Positions 52,512 to 61,276 of a stretch of 64,000 bases of DNA are shown here, in pieces. The stretch comes from JAAYUJ01 sp963698165. GTDB lineage: Bacteria; Desulfobacterota; Syntrophobacteria; Syntrophobacterales; Syntrophobacteraceae. Position 1 is the stretch's first letter; each line of letters begins with the position of its first letter. A program made the position numbers and the translations under genes. The stretch lies in the NCBI GenBank assembly GCA_963698165.1, contig CAVOPT010000004.1, positions 1,097,108-1,161,107 on the forward strand, read 5' to 3'. Below the pieces are notes generated by a model. It searched no databases and was not told the origin of the DNA. It saw only the letters and a list, made by a program, of their open reading frames with translations.

Positions 52512-53363
52512 TCAGAGCACTCTTGCTCCGATCCTGCCCCAGCGCACAACAAAGTTCCTGTGGTCCCACGACCAGTATATACTCTTGACAGTGCCCTTGA
52601 CCTTGGACTTCTGAACAAAGCCCCAAAATCTACTATCATGACTTTCGTCCCGATTATCTCCCATCACAAAGTAGGTGTCAGGTGGGACGCTAACTGGACC
52701 ATAGTTATCCCTGTTGCTCTTACTGGCTGGAAGGATGTTCGAATCCTTGTGAGTGACGTATGGTTCTTGCGCAGGCTTATTGTTGACCCAAAGTCCTTTG
52801 TTTCGAATCTCCACAGTGTCACCACCTGCTGCCACAATTCTCTTTATGAAATCTTTTTCTGGATCGCTTGGGTATTCGAATATGATGAGAACCCCACACT
52901 TCGGATTGCGTGCTGCAGGTCTGCGATCAACAAGGATATGATCACCAATAATCAGAGTCGGCTCCATGCTACCTGCCGGGATCTTGTAAGCCTGTATATA
53001 GTTGTTCTTCACAAATTCAGAAATCGCCATGTTGGATACAAAGACAAGAAGGATTACTACAATGTAGATAAGTGTTTTATTGTATCGTTTGAGTTGGTAT
53101 TGATTCCCTAGTTTCCGCGCTGTCAATATCGCATCCGATACAACCATTATATAATAAGCCAGTACCAGCAGTGCAAACGCACAAAGAAAAAGAACGATGT
53201 TCTCAGCGCTGAGGCACAATAGCATCATGCCAGGTGCGATCAATAAGGGAAGTGCGAGAATCAGCAACCCTTTGCGAGCTTGCCCGTTATAAACTTGACC
53301 AAGTCCCGGCTCAAAAAGGCTTAACAAACCAGCGATCCACGCTTTTCTGGGCTTGTTGGTCAT
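52512..53363 (-). CDS. lepB: signal peptidase I with extra N-terminal membrane helices
   Basis: 283 residues. The N-terminal about 120 residues contain four hydrophobic segments, opening with LLSLFEPGLGQVYNGQARKGL, a small membrane domain also seen in other proteins. A catalytic domain then shows box B IPAGSMEPTL (nucleophile Ser), box D FIKRIVAAGGD (general-base Lys) and box E MGDNRDESHDSRFWG. It should be active. A housekeeping-type signal peptidase inside an integron cassette is unusual; it may process cassette-borne or phage-related secreted proteins, which is speculation. Confidence 0.9.
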   Translation of the reverse strand: MTNKPRKAWIAGLLSLFEPGLGQVYNGQARKGLLILALPLLIAPGMMLLCLSAENIVLFLCAFALLVLAYYIMVVSDAILTARKLGNQYQLKRYNKTLIYIVVILLVFVSNMAISEFVKNNYIQAYKIPAGSMEPTLIIGDHILVDRRPAARNPKCGVLIIFEYPSDPEKDFIKRIVAAGGDTVEIRNKGLWVNNKPAQEPYVTHKDSNILPASKSNRDNYGPVSVPPDTYFVMGDNRDESHDSRFWGFVQKSKVKGTVKSIYWSWDHRNFVVRWGRIGARVL

Positions 53364-53431
53364 GCGGTTTCTCTAGCTTTGATGAGAAGGCCCTTTCTGA
53401 AGTGACCCAGTAGTGCACAAGGTTGACGGAG

Positions 53432-53495
53432 CGCTAACGCTCCGGTTCAGCGGCGGGCCGCGCAGCGGACCGTCCGCTGCAACCGGTTGTTGGGC
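53432..53495 (-). repeat. attC site, 64 bp
   Basis: CGCTAAC (53432-53438) and GTTGGGC (53489-53495) flank the dyad CCGGTTCAGCGGCGG / CCGTCCGCTGCAACCGG around GCCGCGCAGCGG. Confidence 0.88.
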
Positions 53496-53501
53496 GTGTC
53501 G

Positions 53502-54125
53502 TCATGTCTTCGATTCCCGTTTCATGAACCAGTTTGGGACGCCGTTCACCGTATCCTCCGCGACAACGTCAAAACCATGCTTGCGGTAGAACGCCACGTT
53601 GATCTCCTTGTCGGTCTCCAGCCACGCCGCCGCCTTCTCATCGTCCACAAATCTGCTGAACTCACGAAGGAGCAGTGAGCCGATGCCCTGTCCCTGAAGC
53701 TCCCGTTCAACACCCACTGGGCCGAGATGCCAGTGTGGTTCAGCAGGATCGTGCTTCGACCAGTTTCCAAACTGGGACAGCAGTTTCGCCGTTCCGCCGA
53801 TACCGCAATTCCAGAGCAGCTTGGGTAGCAACGCCACCTTCTCTACTGGTGTCAACTGACACACGCCTGGTCGCATCATGCCGCACACGCCGACCAACGA
53901 CCCATTCTTGAATGCGCCCACCACGCGGCCTTTCGTCGCCGCCTCCATAGCGAGAAACGTTCGGAACACTCCCGTGAGTGCCTTCTCGCGAATGGCCGAA
54001 TCCACCCCAAGCGCGGCTATGGCGAGAGGATTGTCGCGCATGCCGCGTCCGAGGACCGCCGCTGCAAGTCTCACTTCCGATGGCGCGAGCGTCCGTACCT
54101 CAATCGCAGTACTTGTGTTTGTCAT
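53502..54125 (-). CDS. GNAT-family N-acetyltransferase
   Basis: I use ATG 54125, preceded by GAGGAG. The 207-residue protein shows the GNAT acetyl-CoA loop (LQGQGIGSLLLREF, Q-x-x-G-x-G/A) after WHLGPVGVERE, and the C-terminal motif AAAWLETDKEINVAFYRKHGF. GNAT enzymes are common integron cargo. The substrate is unknown; nothing ties it to a specific antibiotic. Confidence 0.9.
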   Translation of the reverse strand: MTNTSTAIEVRTLAPSEVRLAAAVLGRGMRDNPLAIAALGVDSAIREKALTGVFRTFLAMEAATKGRVVGAFKNGSLVGVCGMMRPGVCQLTPVEKVALLPKLLWNCGIGGTAKLLSQFGNWSKHDPAEPHWHLGPVGVERELQGQGIGSLLLREFSRFVDDEKAAAWLETDKEINVAFYRKHGFDVVAEDTVNGVPNWFMKRESKT

Positions 54126-54137
54126 GTTCGTCTCCTC

Positions 54138-54192
54138 GCCCAACGACAAAGTGAGCCGGAGCGCAGCGATCGGCTCTACTGATTTGTTGGCT
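54138..54192 (-). repeat. attC site, 55 bp
   Basis: GCCCAAC (54138-54144) and GTTGGCT (54186-54192) flank the dyad AGTGAGCCGGAGC / GATCGGCTCTACT. Confidence 0.85.
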
Positions 54193-54197
54193 TTCCT

Positions 54198-54926
54198 TTA
54201 TAAAGTAGCACGGCATCTATCCATTTTTTGAGTCAGACCGATTATATTAAAACGCTGTTTAAATATATGCCTATATATGTAGAGGGCGCAAAGCCCTGCT
54301 TGCGCCGTGGATTTTAACCCGTGCAATAGTTGTTTACTGTCTTGTGCCAAATAAATTTGCTTGAACTCAGTTCTATCGCCTTTCTGAATGACTTTCAGTG
54401 ACGATGTAATTGATCGCTCATTTGGATGTGCGCCAAAATCTATTGCGCGTTTATAAAGAAGTTTTGATGTACGACATATTTCAGGATCAATAGATTCCAA
54501 CGTTTTTATTACACGCCCATATTGGAATTCATTTCTCATGGTCTTCAATGATTCTTCATCTTTGTGTCGGTTTATCCATTTTTCGCTCACATCTGGATTC
54601 CGGTTAATGTGGAGTGCGTATAGAGGATATTCTATGCAATTTCTCAATAATATGAATGTCTCAGGGACCTGACCGCTTAGTGAAAGCCTGCATGCAGCAC
54701 GATATGTAGAGTGTGTGCGTAAGAGAAATAATGACGCTAAAAAATCAGGTGCATTGAGGAGATTATCTGTTATTTCTAAAAAATAACTATCAATATCTTT
54801 CAAGACATTAAATGCCTTTTTCTTGTTATGAAATGTAGCCTTAATATTATCTGTTGCTAACTGAATAAAAGCGGTTAAATCATCGTTTGCCCATCCAGGG
54901 GGCAATTCTTGCTTTTGAATAATCAT
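54198..54926 (-). CDS. cassette-encoded helical protein, 242 aa, unknown function
   Basis: ATG 54926; a GTG at 54938 is also in frame. The protein is almost wholly alpha-helical with no transmembrane segment and contains a central RNCIEYPLYALHINRNPD stretch (R-N-x-x-E...Y-x-x-H), similar in style to HEPN-like or DUF5677-like helical proteins, which I cannot confirm. It is much more AT-rich than its neighbours, indicating a different source. As the gene next to attI it occupies the first cassette position. Confidence 0.7.
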   Translation of the reverse strand: MIIQKQELPPGWANDDLTAFIQLATDNIKATFHNKKKAFNVLKDIDSYFLEITDNLLNAPDFLASLFLLRTHSTYRAACRLSLSGQVPETFILLRNCIEYPLYALHINRNPDVSEKWINRHKDEESLKTMRNEFQYGRVIKTLESIDPEICRTSKLLYKRAIDFGAHPNERSITSSLKVIQKGDRTEFKQIYLAQDSKQLLHGLKSTAQAGLCALYIYRHIFKQRFNIIGLTQKMDRCRATL

Positions 54927-54943
54927 ATCTCTATCCACATGAC

Positions 54944-54950
54944 GCCCAAC
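54944..54950 (-). other. attI-side recombination point (first cassette junction)
   Basis: GCCCAAC on the plus strand (GTTGGGC read leftward) lies 18 bases upstream of the first cassette's ATG and matches the cleavage R-box of the attC sites. The about 135 bases to the right, up to the integrase remnant, should include attI and the cassette promoter. They are AT-rich with a small palindrome (CCGTATTTAATTACGG), but no promoter was assigned. Confidence 0.6.
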
Positions 54951-55086
54951 ATGGATTAGACCCCCTAAATTCCGTATTTAATTACGGCATTTTCAAGGGT
55001 TTGAAAAATGAAACCTCAAGATTTCAAACATATAGGCTGCATTTGTTCACATAATACAAAGTAAAATACTGCAATGGGGGGTCACT

Positions 55087-55282
55087 TTGAAACCGCTCGA
55101 ACAGGTTAGCCAGGTGATGCGCAAGAAGCACTATTCTATCCGCATTGAAGAGACCTATATGGAATGGACCAGGCGCTTCATCATCTTTCACGGGAAGCAC
55201 TACCTCCAATGATAGGAAGGAACACGAGATTTCGCAATTCATTTCTCATCTCGCCACTAATCGGAATGTTGCGTCCCGGAAA
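55087..55282 (+). pseudogene. intI: integron integrase remnant (N-terminal, frameshifted)
   Basis: One frame reads LKPLEQVSQVMRKKHYSIR, then an acidic-aromatic stretch, then WTRRFIIFHGKHYLQ and a stop. The next block, KEHEISQFISHLATNRNVAS, lies in another frame nearby. Together they match the N-terminal SAM-like domain of environmental IntI proteins (KHYSIRTE...Y...W..RFI.FHGKRHP...EI..FL.HLA..RNVA). Everything after about residue 75 is lost, including all catalytic residues. Its orientation, divergent to the cassettes, is exactly that of an intI gene. Confidence 0.85.
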
Positions 55283-55432
55283 GGTGGCGCCGTCTTCCAC
55301 GAAGTCGCTCATGGCCACGAACGCCGCTGCGGGATATGGCGCTGGCAGGGATGAGCTGCACCCCATCCTCAAGTTGAGACGCCAACGAGCCTTCAGGAGA
55401 ATGACGATTGCAGGAAGGATTCAGGGAGCGGA

Positions 55433-56251
55433 TCAGCGGGCGAGGGCCAGCTCCAGCCAGCCCTTGACTATCGCTGGATAAGCCGGATCCACGATGGTGG
55501 CGGCCTGGGACCGACCGTGGAGGGAATCGCAGCGAACATGACCGACGGCAAGCCAGTTGATGCACTGCGCGTAGACGGAGTACTCAAGTTGAAGGCCACG
55601 CCTGCGAATGGATTCCACCGTGTCGTCAGGCCATATGGGGTACACGGCCTGGGCGATGATGGGACCGGAGTCTTCGCCTTCATCCACGAAGTGCACCGTG
55701 ACCCCACCCCATCGACATCCGTAGGCGAAGGTGTCTTCATAACCGTGCTGGCCTGGAAAGGCCGGCAGGAGGGCCGGGTGGATGTTGATAACCCGCCACT
55801 GGCCATCCCTCTTGTAATGATGGATGAAAAAGGGCGTGACCAAACGCATGTACCCCGCAAGGCACACGAGATCCGGTTGGAAGCGATCCAGAATGGAGAT
55901 GAGCTCGCGCTCGGCCGAAACGAGACGGCTGAGGCGAAGCAGCCTCTTTTCCCTGTCGGGTTCCCGGAGTATTTTCTGGGCTCGATCCAGGTCTTCCAGC
56001 AAGAAGGTCGGGTCCTGCTCCTGCACGGACCTTGGGTCAGCTTTCCCATGGGACCTGTAGTCCACGACAAAGCGGGGAATGTTGGCTTCTTCAGCCCGCA
56101 CCAGGCCGTGAGCATCGGGGCGGTCGCTGACCACCACCACCACTTCTCCCGCCAGTTCCCCGGCTGCGGAGCGGTCAATCAAGGATTGCAGGTTCGACCC
56201 GCCCCCCGAGACCAGGACGGCCAACCGCAGTTTTTTGCTCGATCCAGCCAT
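55433..56251 (-). CDS. purN: phosphoribosylglycinamide formyltransferase
   Basis: I use ATG 56251 (MAGSSKKLRLAVLVSGGGSN); the frame opens at 56419 inside a region with no coding signal. The 272-residue protein has the formyltransferase core: the substrate loop VLVSGGGSNLQS, the catalytic NIHPALLPAFPG (Asn and His) and VTVHFVDEGEDSGPII (Asp). It is longer than E. coli PurN by about 60 residues because of an insert after about residue 70 (RSVQEQDPTFLLEDLDRAQ). It transfers formyl from 10-formyl-THF to GAR in purine synthesis. It is last in the pur cluster, 86 bases after purQ. Confidence 0.92.
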   Translation of the reverse strand: MAGSSKKLRLAVLVSGGGSNLQSLIDRSAAGELAGEVVVVVSDRPDAHGLVRAEEANIPRFVVDYRSHGKADPRSVQEQDPTFLLEDLDRAQKILREPDREKRLLRLSRLVSAERELISILDRFQPDLVCLAGYMRLVTPFFIHHYKRDGQWRVINIHPALLPAFPGQHGYEDTFAYGCRWGGVTVHFVDEGEDSGPIIAQAVYPIWPDDTVESIRRRGLQLEYSVYAQCINWLAVGHVRCDSLHGRSQAATIVDPAYPAIVKGWLELALAR

Positions 56252-56337
56252 CGTTTCCCACCTTGGACCATTACCAGTGTCATGCGCGCGCCAGGGTTCA
56301 TTACCCCGGGGATGGCGGCGAGCGGTTACCCTGGCAC

Positions 56338-57147
56338 CTAGCTGAAGTAGTTCACGGCATTGCGAAAGAGGGCAATCCCCTCGCCTTCCTCGGGCAGCGG
56401 CTTTCCGTCCCTCTTGCATCGCTCTTTGAGGACCGTCCAGTCCGGATGGTTCGTCCAGTGATTGAATGCCTCGGGATGAGGCATCAACCCGGCAATGCGT
56501 CCCGTGGGGTCGCAGATGCCGGCGATGTCGTCCACCGAACCGTTGGGGTTGAACGGAAACTCTCCCCGTGCCGGTTTCCCGTCCGATCCGGCATAGCGCA
56601 TGAACACCTGATCGCTTGCAATCAACCGATCGATCACCGGGGCTTCAGCGTGGAATTTCCCCTCGCCATGGCGGACGGGCAACTCCAGGGCTTCCATGCC
56701 CCGGGTCAATATGCATGGGGACCCGCGGTTCACGGCAAGGTGGACCCACTGGTCCCGGAAATTGCCACAGTCATTGTTGATGAGGGCCACTTCCCTTGTC
56801 AATCGAGCGGCGGTGAAACCCGGAAGCAGCCCGACGTTCACGAGAACCTGGAAGCCGTTGCAGATGCCGACAACCACCCCTCCCCTTTGGACGAATTGGA
56901 GAAGTGCGTCTCCCAGACGATGTCTCAGCCGCATGGCCATGATCACCCCGGCCCCGTGCTCATCCCCCCATGAAAACCCACCCCCCACGACCAGGATCTG
57001 AAAATCCCGGAGGCTGCGTTCACCCCACACGAGCCTGTTCAGGTGGACCCTCTCCGTTTCGGCTCCGGCCACCTGCAGCGCGTAGGCCGTCTCCAGGTCG
57101 CAGTTCAACCCAAAACCCGTCAAAACGAGTGCTCTAACCAGGCCCAT
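56338..57147 (-). CDS. purQ: phosphoribosylformylglycinamidine synthase, glutaminase subunit
   Basis: 269 residues of class I glutamine amidotransferase fold: RALVLTGFGLNCDLET at the start, LVVGGGFSWGDEHGAG, the nucleophile elbow VVGICNGFQVL (Cys) and the C-terminal PHPEAFNHW (His/Glu). It supplies ammonia to PurL for FGAM synthesis. It starts 3 bases after the purL stop, so the two are coupled. This subunit is intact, unlike its partner gene. Confidence 0.93.
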   Translation of the reverse strand: MGLVRALVLTGFGLNCDLETAYALQVAGAETERVHLNRLVWGERSLRDFQILVVGGGFSWGDEHGAGVIMAMRLRHRLGDALLQFVQRGGVVVGICNGFQVLVNVGLLPGFTAARLTREVALINNDCGNFRDQWVHLAVNRGSPCILTRGMEALELPVRHGEGKFHAEAPVIDRLIASDQVFMRYAGSDGKPARGEFPFNPNGSVDDIAGICDPTGRIAGLMPHPEAFNHWTNHPDWTVLKERCKRDGKPLPEEGEGIALFRNAVNYFS

Positions 57148-57150
57148 GAG

Positions 57151-60147
57151 TCACTCCCCATGATCTTGCGCTGCATCCTTCCAGGACTGCCTGAGAAGTG
57201 CAACGGGTTCCCGAAGCAGAGTCTCCCCGTCCAGGCCGGTGACTTCCAGCTCCGGGGTTGCCTGCACCTTTCCAACCAGGCCAAGGGGCATCCCTTGGAA
57301 CAGAGCCTCGAATTCCCCCTGCTTCCCGGGGGGAACCGTGACAAGAAACCGGCCGCAGGATTCGCTGAAAAGCACCTGGTCATTGCGCAGCGGTTCGTCC
57401 CTCGGCACTTTCGCAAGATCGACGGACATTCCCAGGTCTCCGCCAAGGGCCGCCAAAACGGCATGCACCGCAAGACCACCACGGTAGATGCCGTGGCAGG
57501 ACGCCGGCAATCCCGATTTCACCGCCTTCTCCAGTGCTCTGTACAGAGCGAGGTTTTTCCCCTGGTCCACCCTGGGGACGTTGAGGCCCGTGTAACCCAG
57601 CATCTCGTAGTATTCCGAGCTTCCCAGCTCGTTGCGGGTCATCCCGAGCACATAGACGAGGTCGCCGGGCATCTTGAGCTCCATCGTGAGGCACCTGGTG
57701 ATGTCCGGAACAATCCCCGTTGCCGTGAACTGCATGGTGGGAAGGCCGGAAACCTTGTGACGCTCACCGAAATCCCCGGGAAGGTGCCCGTCCACATACA
57801 TGCTGTCTTTGCCTGAAAGGAGCGGAATTCCGTATGCGAGGCAGGTGTCCCGCAACGCCAGGTTTGCCCGCACCAGCTGAGCCGCCTTGTAGTCGCCGTC
57901 GGGATTAAGCTGGGGATCGTGCTGGATGTTCGGCCAGCAGAAATTGTCCACGCCGCCGATTTCGTCCAGCTTGGCTCCGACTGACAGAAGCCGCCTCACG
58001 GATTCATCGATGGTCGCGGCAACCATGTGATAGGTGTCGATGAGGGAATAAGTGGGGTGGAGAGCCTGAGTGACCGCCAACCCCCGTTCGCTCCCCAGCA
58101 CGGGTCTCAGAACCGCCGCGTCCCCGGGCACATCGCGGTGCCTTCCGATGAAGAACTTGACCGCGCTCGTGCCCTGAACCTCGTGGTCGTACTGACGCTG
58201 GATCCATTCCCGGGAACAGACGTTGGGACGGCGCAGAACACGATGGACCAGACGGCCGTAATCGACGGGTTCGCCCAGCACCGGCTCAGACAGACCCCGC
58301 AGCTCGGGGGGAGCCAGCGCGCATCGAACTCCCACTTGGGGAAATCTTCCGCGAAAAAGCTCAAATCCAGGTATGCACAGGTCTTTCCCCCATAGGTCAG
58401 GTGGAGCTTCCCACTGTCGGTGTAATGCCCGATGACGGTGCTTTCCACTTCATGTCTTCTGGACAGGTCCATGAAGCGTTTGAGCTTGTCCGGATTCACC
58501 GCGACGGTCATTCGCTCCTGCGATTCGGAAACCCATATCTCCCAGACATCCAGGCCTTCATATTTCAGGGGCACCCTGTCCAGTTCCACATGGGCCCCGC
58601 CGGCAAACCGGGCGGACTCGCCGATGGAGGACGAAAGCCCCCCTCCCCCGTTGTCCGTGATGAAGCTGATCAAACCCTCGTCTCGCGCTTCCAGAAGGAA
58701 ATCGTGCATTTTTTTCTGAGTGTAGGGGTCTCCGATCTGCACGTGTCCCGCCGGCGTGTGCTCCGAGTACGTCTCGCTGGAAGCCGTCACCCCGTGGATC
58801 CCGTCCTTCCCCACGCGCCCCCCGCACATGACGATGCAATCGCCCGGCTCAGGACATTTCTCGTCCGTCCTTTCTCCGTCGATCTCCCTGGGCATGATAC
58901 CGAGGGAGGCCACGAACACCAGGCACTTGCCCAGGTACGACGGGTGATGAAAGAGGTTTCCGAAGGGCGTCGGGACTCCGTGCTTGTTCCCTCCATCCCT
59001 GACCCCTTCCACAACGCCGTCCAGGAGGCGACGCGGATGCAGGTGAGGGCGCAGCGGCCCGGCATAGTCCCTGGGCCCGACGCAGTACCCGTAGAGGCCG
59101 GCAAGGAGCCGTGCTCCCTTGCCGGTGCCCATGATGTCCCGATAGATTCCCACGATTCCGGTGAGAGCCCCGCCGTAGGCTTCCATGTTGGACGGGCTGT
59201 TGTGGGTTTCCCCGGTGATGGCGTAGTTGTGGTCTTCATCAAACCGGGCAACCCCCGCATTGTCCCAGAGAACCGAGACCACCCAGTCCTTCGCCTTCTG
59301 GATGGCAGAGTGGGGGCTTCGATGCAGGTCTTGAAGAGGCTGTCGATGGTTTCCCGTTTGCCCGTCGAGAGATCCTCGTAGTGAAATCGTCCCTGGAAGG
59401 TGTTGTGGTTGCAGTGATCGCTGCGCGCCTGGGAGATGGCCTCCAGCTCCACATCGGTCGGCAGCGAGAGACCCACTTCCCGCCGTCTCCGCAGCACCTC
59501 CTCTCGCAGGAAATAGTCCCTGATGACGGGAATGTCCTGGGGGTTCAGGGCGAGATTGCGCTCCCTGCTGAACTGGGCAAGGGAGTCGTCGGAGGGAATG
59601 GGAATCTCGGCAACGGAGGGTTCGTGGGCCAGAAAAACCTTGGGCAAGATGATCCCGATGCCCTCTCGCGGGTCCCATTGAGAAGGTGGGCGATGCGCCA
59701 TTGCTGGATGATGTCGTTGGCCAGCAGTTCCCGGGCAACGGTCTCGGCCTGCCACTTCTCCAGGGAGGATCCGCGCAGCAGGAAGAGCTTCGAGGTGTAG
59801 GCGGACTCCCGGGGTCCAAGGGTCCTTCCAAGGGTGTCGGAGATGGCCTCGATGGCCACACTTCCTGCCGTGTCCCTCACCCCTGGTCGAAAACCCACCC
59901 AGATGGCCCAGTCAAAATCCGCGGCAAGGGTTTCAAAGGAGGATTCTTGGGTTACCGGGTTGGTAAAGATATCCCGGCGTATGATTTCCATCTCCCTGTC
60001 CGAGAGATCGGCATCCAGAGTCAGCACATGGATGACACGGGCCTCCCGGATCTCCCATCCGAAATAGTCGCGGATCTTCTTGCAGAGGCTGGCGCCCTCG
60101 GCATCGAAAAGATGTGCCTTGAGCCCAATTTCCAATTTGACTGCCAT
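57151..60147 (-). pseudogene. purL: phosphoribosylformylglycinamidine synthase, large subunit, three apparent frameshifts
   Basis: A full-length PurL of about 998 residues can be assembled in order across four frame segments: MAVKLEIGLKAHLF... (N-terminal PurS-like), PREGIGIILPKVFL..., AIQKAKDWVVSVLWDNAG... and PPELRGLSEPVLGEP... to the stop at 57151. Each junction needs one added base, near 59675, 59305 and within the G6 run at 58306-58311. The ATP- and FGAR-binding regions (ARSDHCNHNTFQG, TGETHNSPSNMEAYGG, DNGGGGLSSS) are all present. Because the enzyme is normally essential for growth without purines, sequencing errors are more likely than decay. Confidence 0.85.
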
Positions 60148-60165
60148 AGTGAAAGTCCACCTCGA

Positions 60166-60715
60166 TCAAAGCAGGAGCTTAATTCCAATAGTGATAAGGA
60201 TCAACCCCCCCAACGGTTTCCATACGCCGGCCAAAAGTCGCGGAGAGCCGATTGCCGAGCTTCATGGCGGCCCAGGTCATGAGGCAGGCGGTGACTCCAA
60301 TGCAGACGGCCGCGTAAAGGAGGCTCTGTTGCAGCATACCGAGACTGAAGCCGACTCCGAGGGCATCCATGCTGGTGGCAACGGAAAGCATGACCAGGTT
60401 CAACCCCCTGGTGGGGTCCGGGCAGTTTTCCGTCTCCTCGGATGCCTCAGGCCGCAGGCTTTCATAAATCATTTTTGCCCCGATGAACAGAAGCAGGGCG
60501 AAAGCCAGCCAGGGCCCCCACTGGCGGGCTATCCCAACGATGGTCACACCAAGAAACCAGCCCAGGAGAGGCATCAGGAACTGAAAAAGACCGAAATGGA
60601 ATGCCAGGCGGAAAACCTGCCGCGGGGTGCAAAACCGCGTGCCGACTCCCAGACCCACCGCGAAAGCGTCGCATCCAAGGGCAACGGCCACCAAGAATAT
60701 CTCAACCGGTTTCAA
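60166..60715 (-). CDS. mntP: manganese efflux pump MntP (C-terminus frameshifted)
   Basis: Six helices with the MntP/DUF204 signatures: VALGCDAFAVGLGVG and SVATSMDALGVGFSLG (two repeats with membrane-embedded Asp). The frame as read ends ...METVGGVDPYHYWN at 60179. Removing one base of the C7 run at 60205-60211 gives METVGGLILITIGIKLLL and a stop at 60166, the usual hydrophobic C-terminus. The pump exports Mn2+. It lies upstream of purL on the same strand but is functionally unrelated. No yybP-type riboswitch was seen upstream. Confidence 0.85.
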
Positions 60716-60880
60716 TGACGCCTTCCCGTTATTCAGGCGGCGCTAGGAGTCAACAGCGCCTCTGCGAGCGGTTCTATACCGAATTTGCGGATGCTGCGGT
60801 GGGCAACACTCTGAAATGAAAAACTTCCGAAAACGCCGGCGCCAAAACTTTACCCCTGCCGGATCGACCTGGGCGTCTCA

Positions 60881-61264
60881 TCACGTGTAGTAGCAGCTGA
60901 AAATGCTTCCCTGGGTGTCGAACTGAGCGGCGAGATCAGCTAGGAGCCTCTCCATGTCCCGATCCACGTTGTAAAACTTCACTCCCATGGCACGGGGAGA
61001 CAGGGTGTCCGCCGGGCCGTGGATGTTTGTCCACACCACCTCTCCTTGAAGTTCGATGACGTTCTTGAATCCCGGAAACTGGAGGCTGAGCCTGACTTTC
61101 GTGTTCAGGGGGGCCGGCTGCGGGCAATGGACGAGCATCCCCCTCTCATTGAAGTGGATGCAGGTTCCCTTGAATGTCTGCTCTTCAATGTAATAGGTGA
61201 CCTGACAAGGAGAGCTTTTGTCCAGTACGTCTGGCCTCGGCGTCTCTTGATCCTTATCCACCAT
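60881..61264 (-). CDS. PilZ-domain protein, 127 aa
   Basis: The PilZ-like barrel is visible: CQVTYYIEEQTFKGTCIHFNERGMLVHC, LNTKVRLSLQFPG, VIELQGEVVWTN and RAMGVKFYNV. The usual c-di-GMP-binding RxxxR and D/NxSxxG motifs are weak here (NERGMLV replaces NxSxxG), so binding is uncertain. It starts 12 bases after the pheT stop and probably shares its transcript, though a functional link is not evident. Confidence 0.8.
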   Translation of the reverse strand: MVDKDQETPRPDVLDKSSPCQVTYYIEEQTFKGTCIHFNERGMLVHCPQPAPLNTKVRLSLQFPGFKNVIELQGEVVWTNIHGPADTLSPRAMGVKFYNVDRDMERLLADLAAQFDTQGSIFSCYYT

Positions 61265-61276
61265 GCGATCTTTCTA

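Larger units (their letters stand above)
37441..55290 (-). mobile_element. chromosomal integron: about 13 gene cassettes with decayed integrase
   Basis: Cassette genes are read leftward on the minus strand and separated by attC sites with RYYYAAC/GTTRRRY-like ends and imperfect internal dyads. Stop codons of several cassettes lie within or next to the R-box (for example 39111-39113 in GCCTAAC). A remnant of an integron integrase lies at 55087-55282 on the plus strand, divergent to the cassettes as in known integrons; attI should lie at about 54944-55086. The left end is near GTTAGCC at 37445-37451. No intact intI is present in the window, so cassette movement would need an integrase in trans. 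Confidence 0.85.

Noticed and set aside
37441..55290. Prophage or conjugative island
   Set aside because: No phage structural, replication or transfer genes are present. attC sites and the IntI relic explain the layout.
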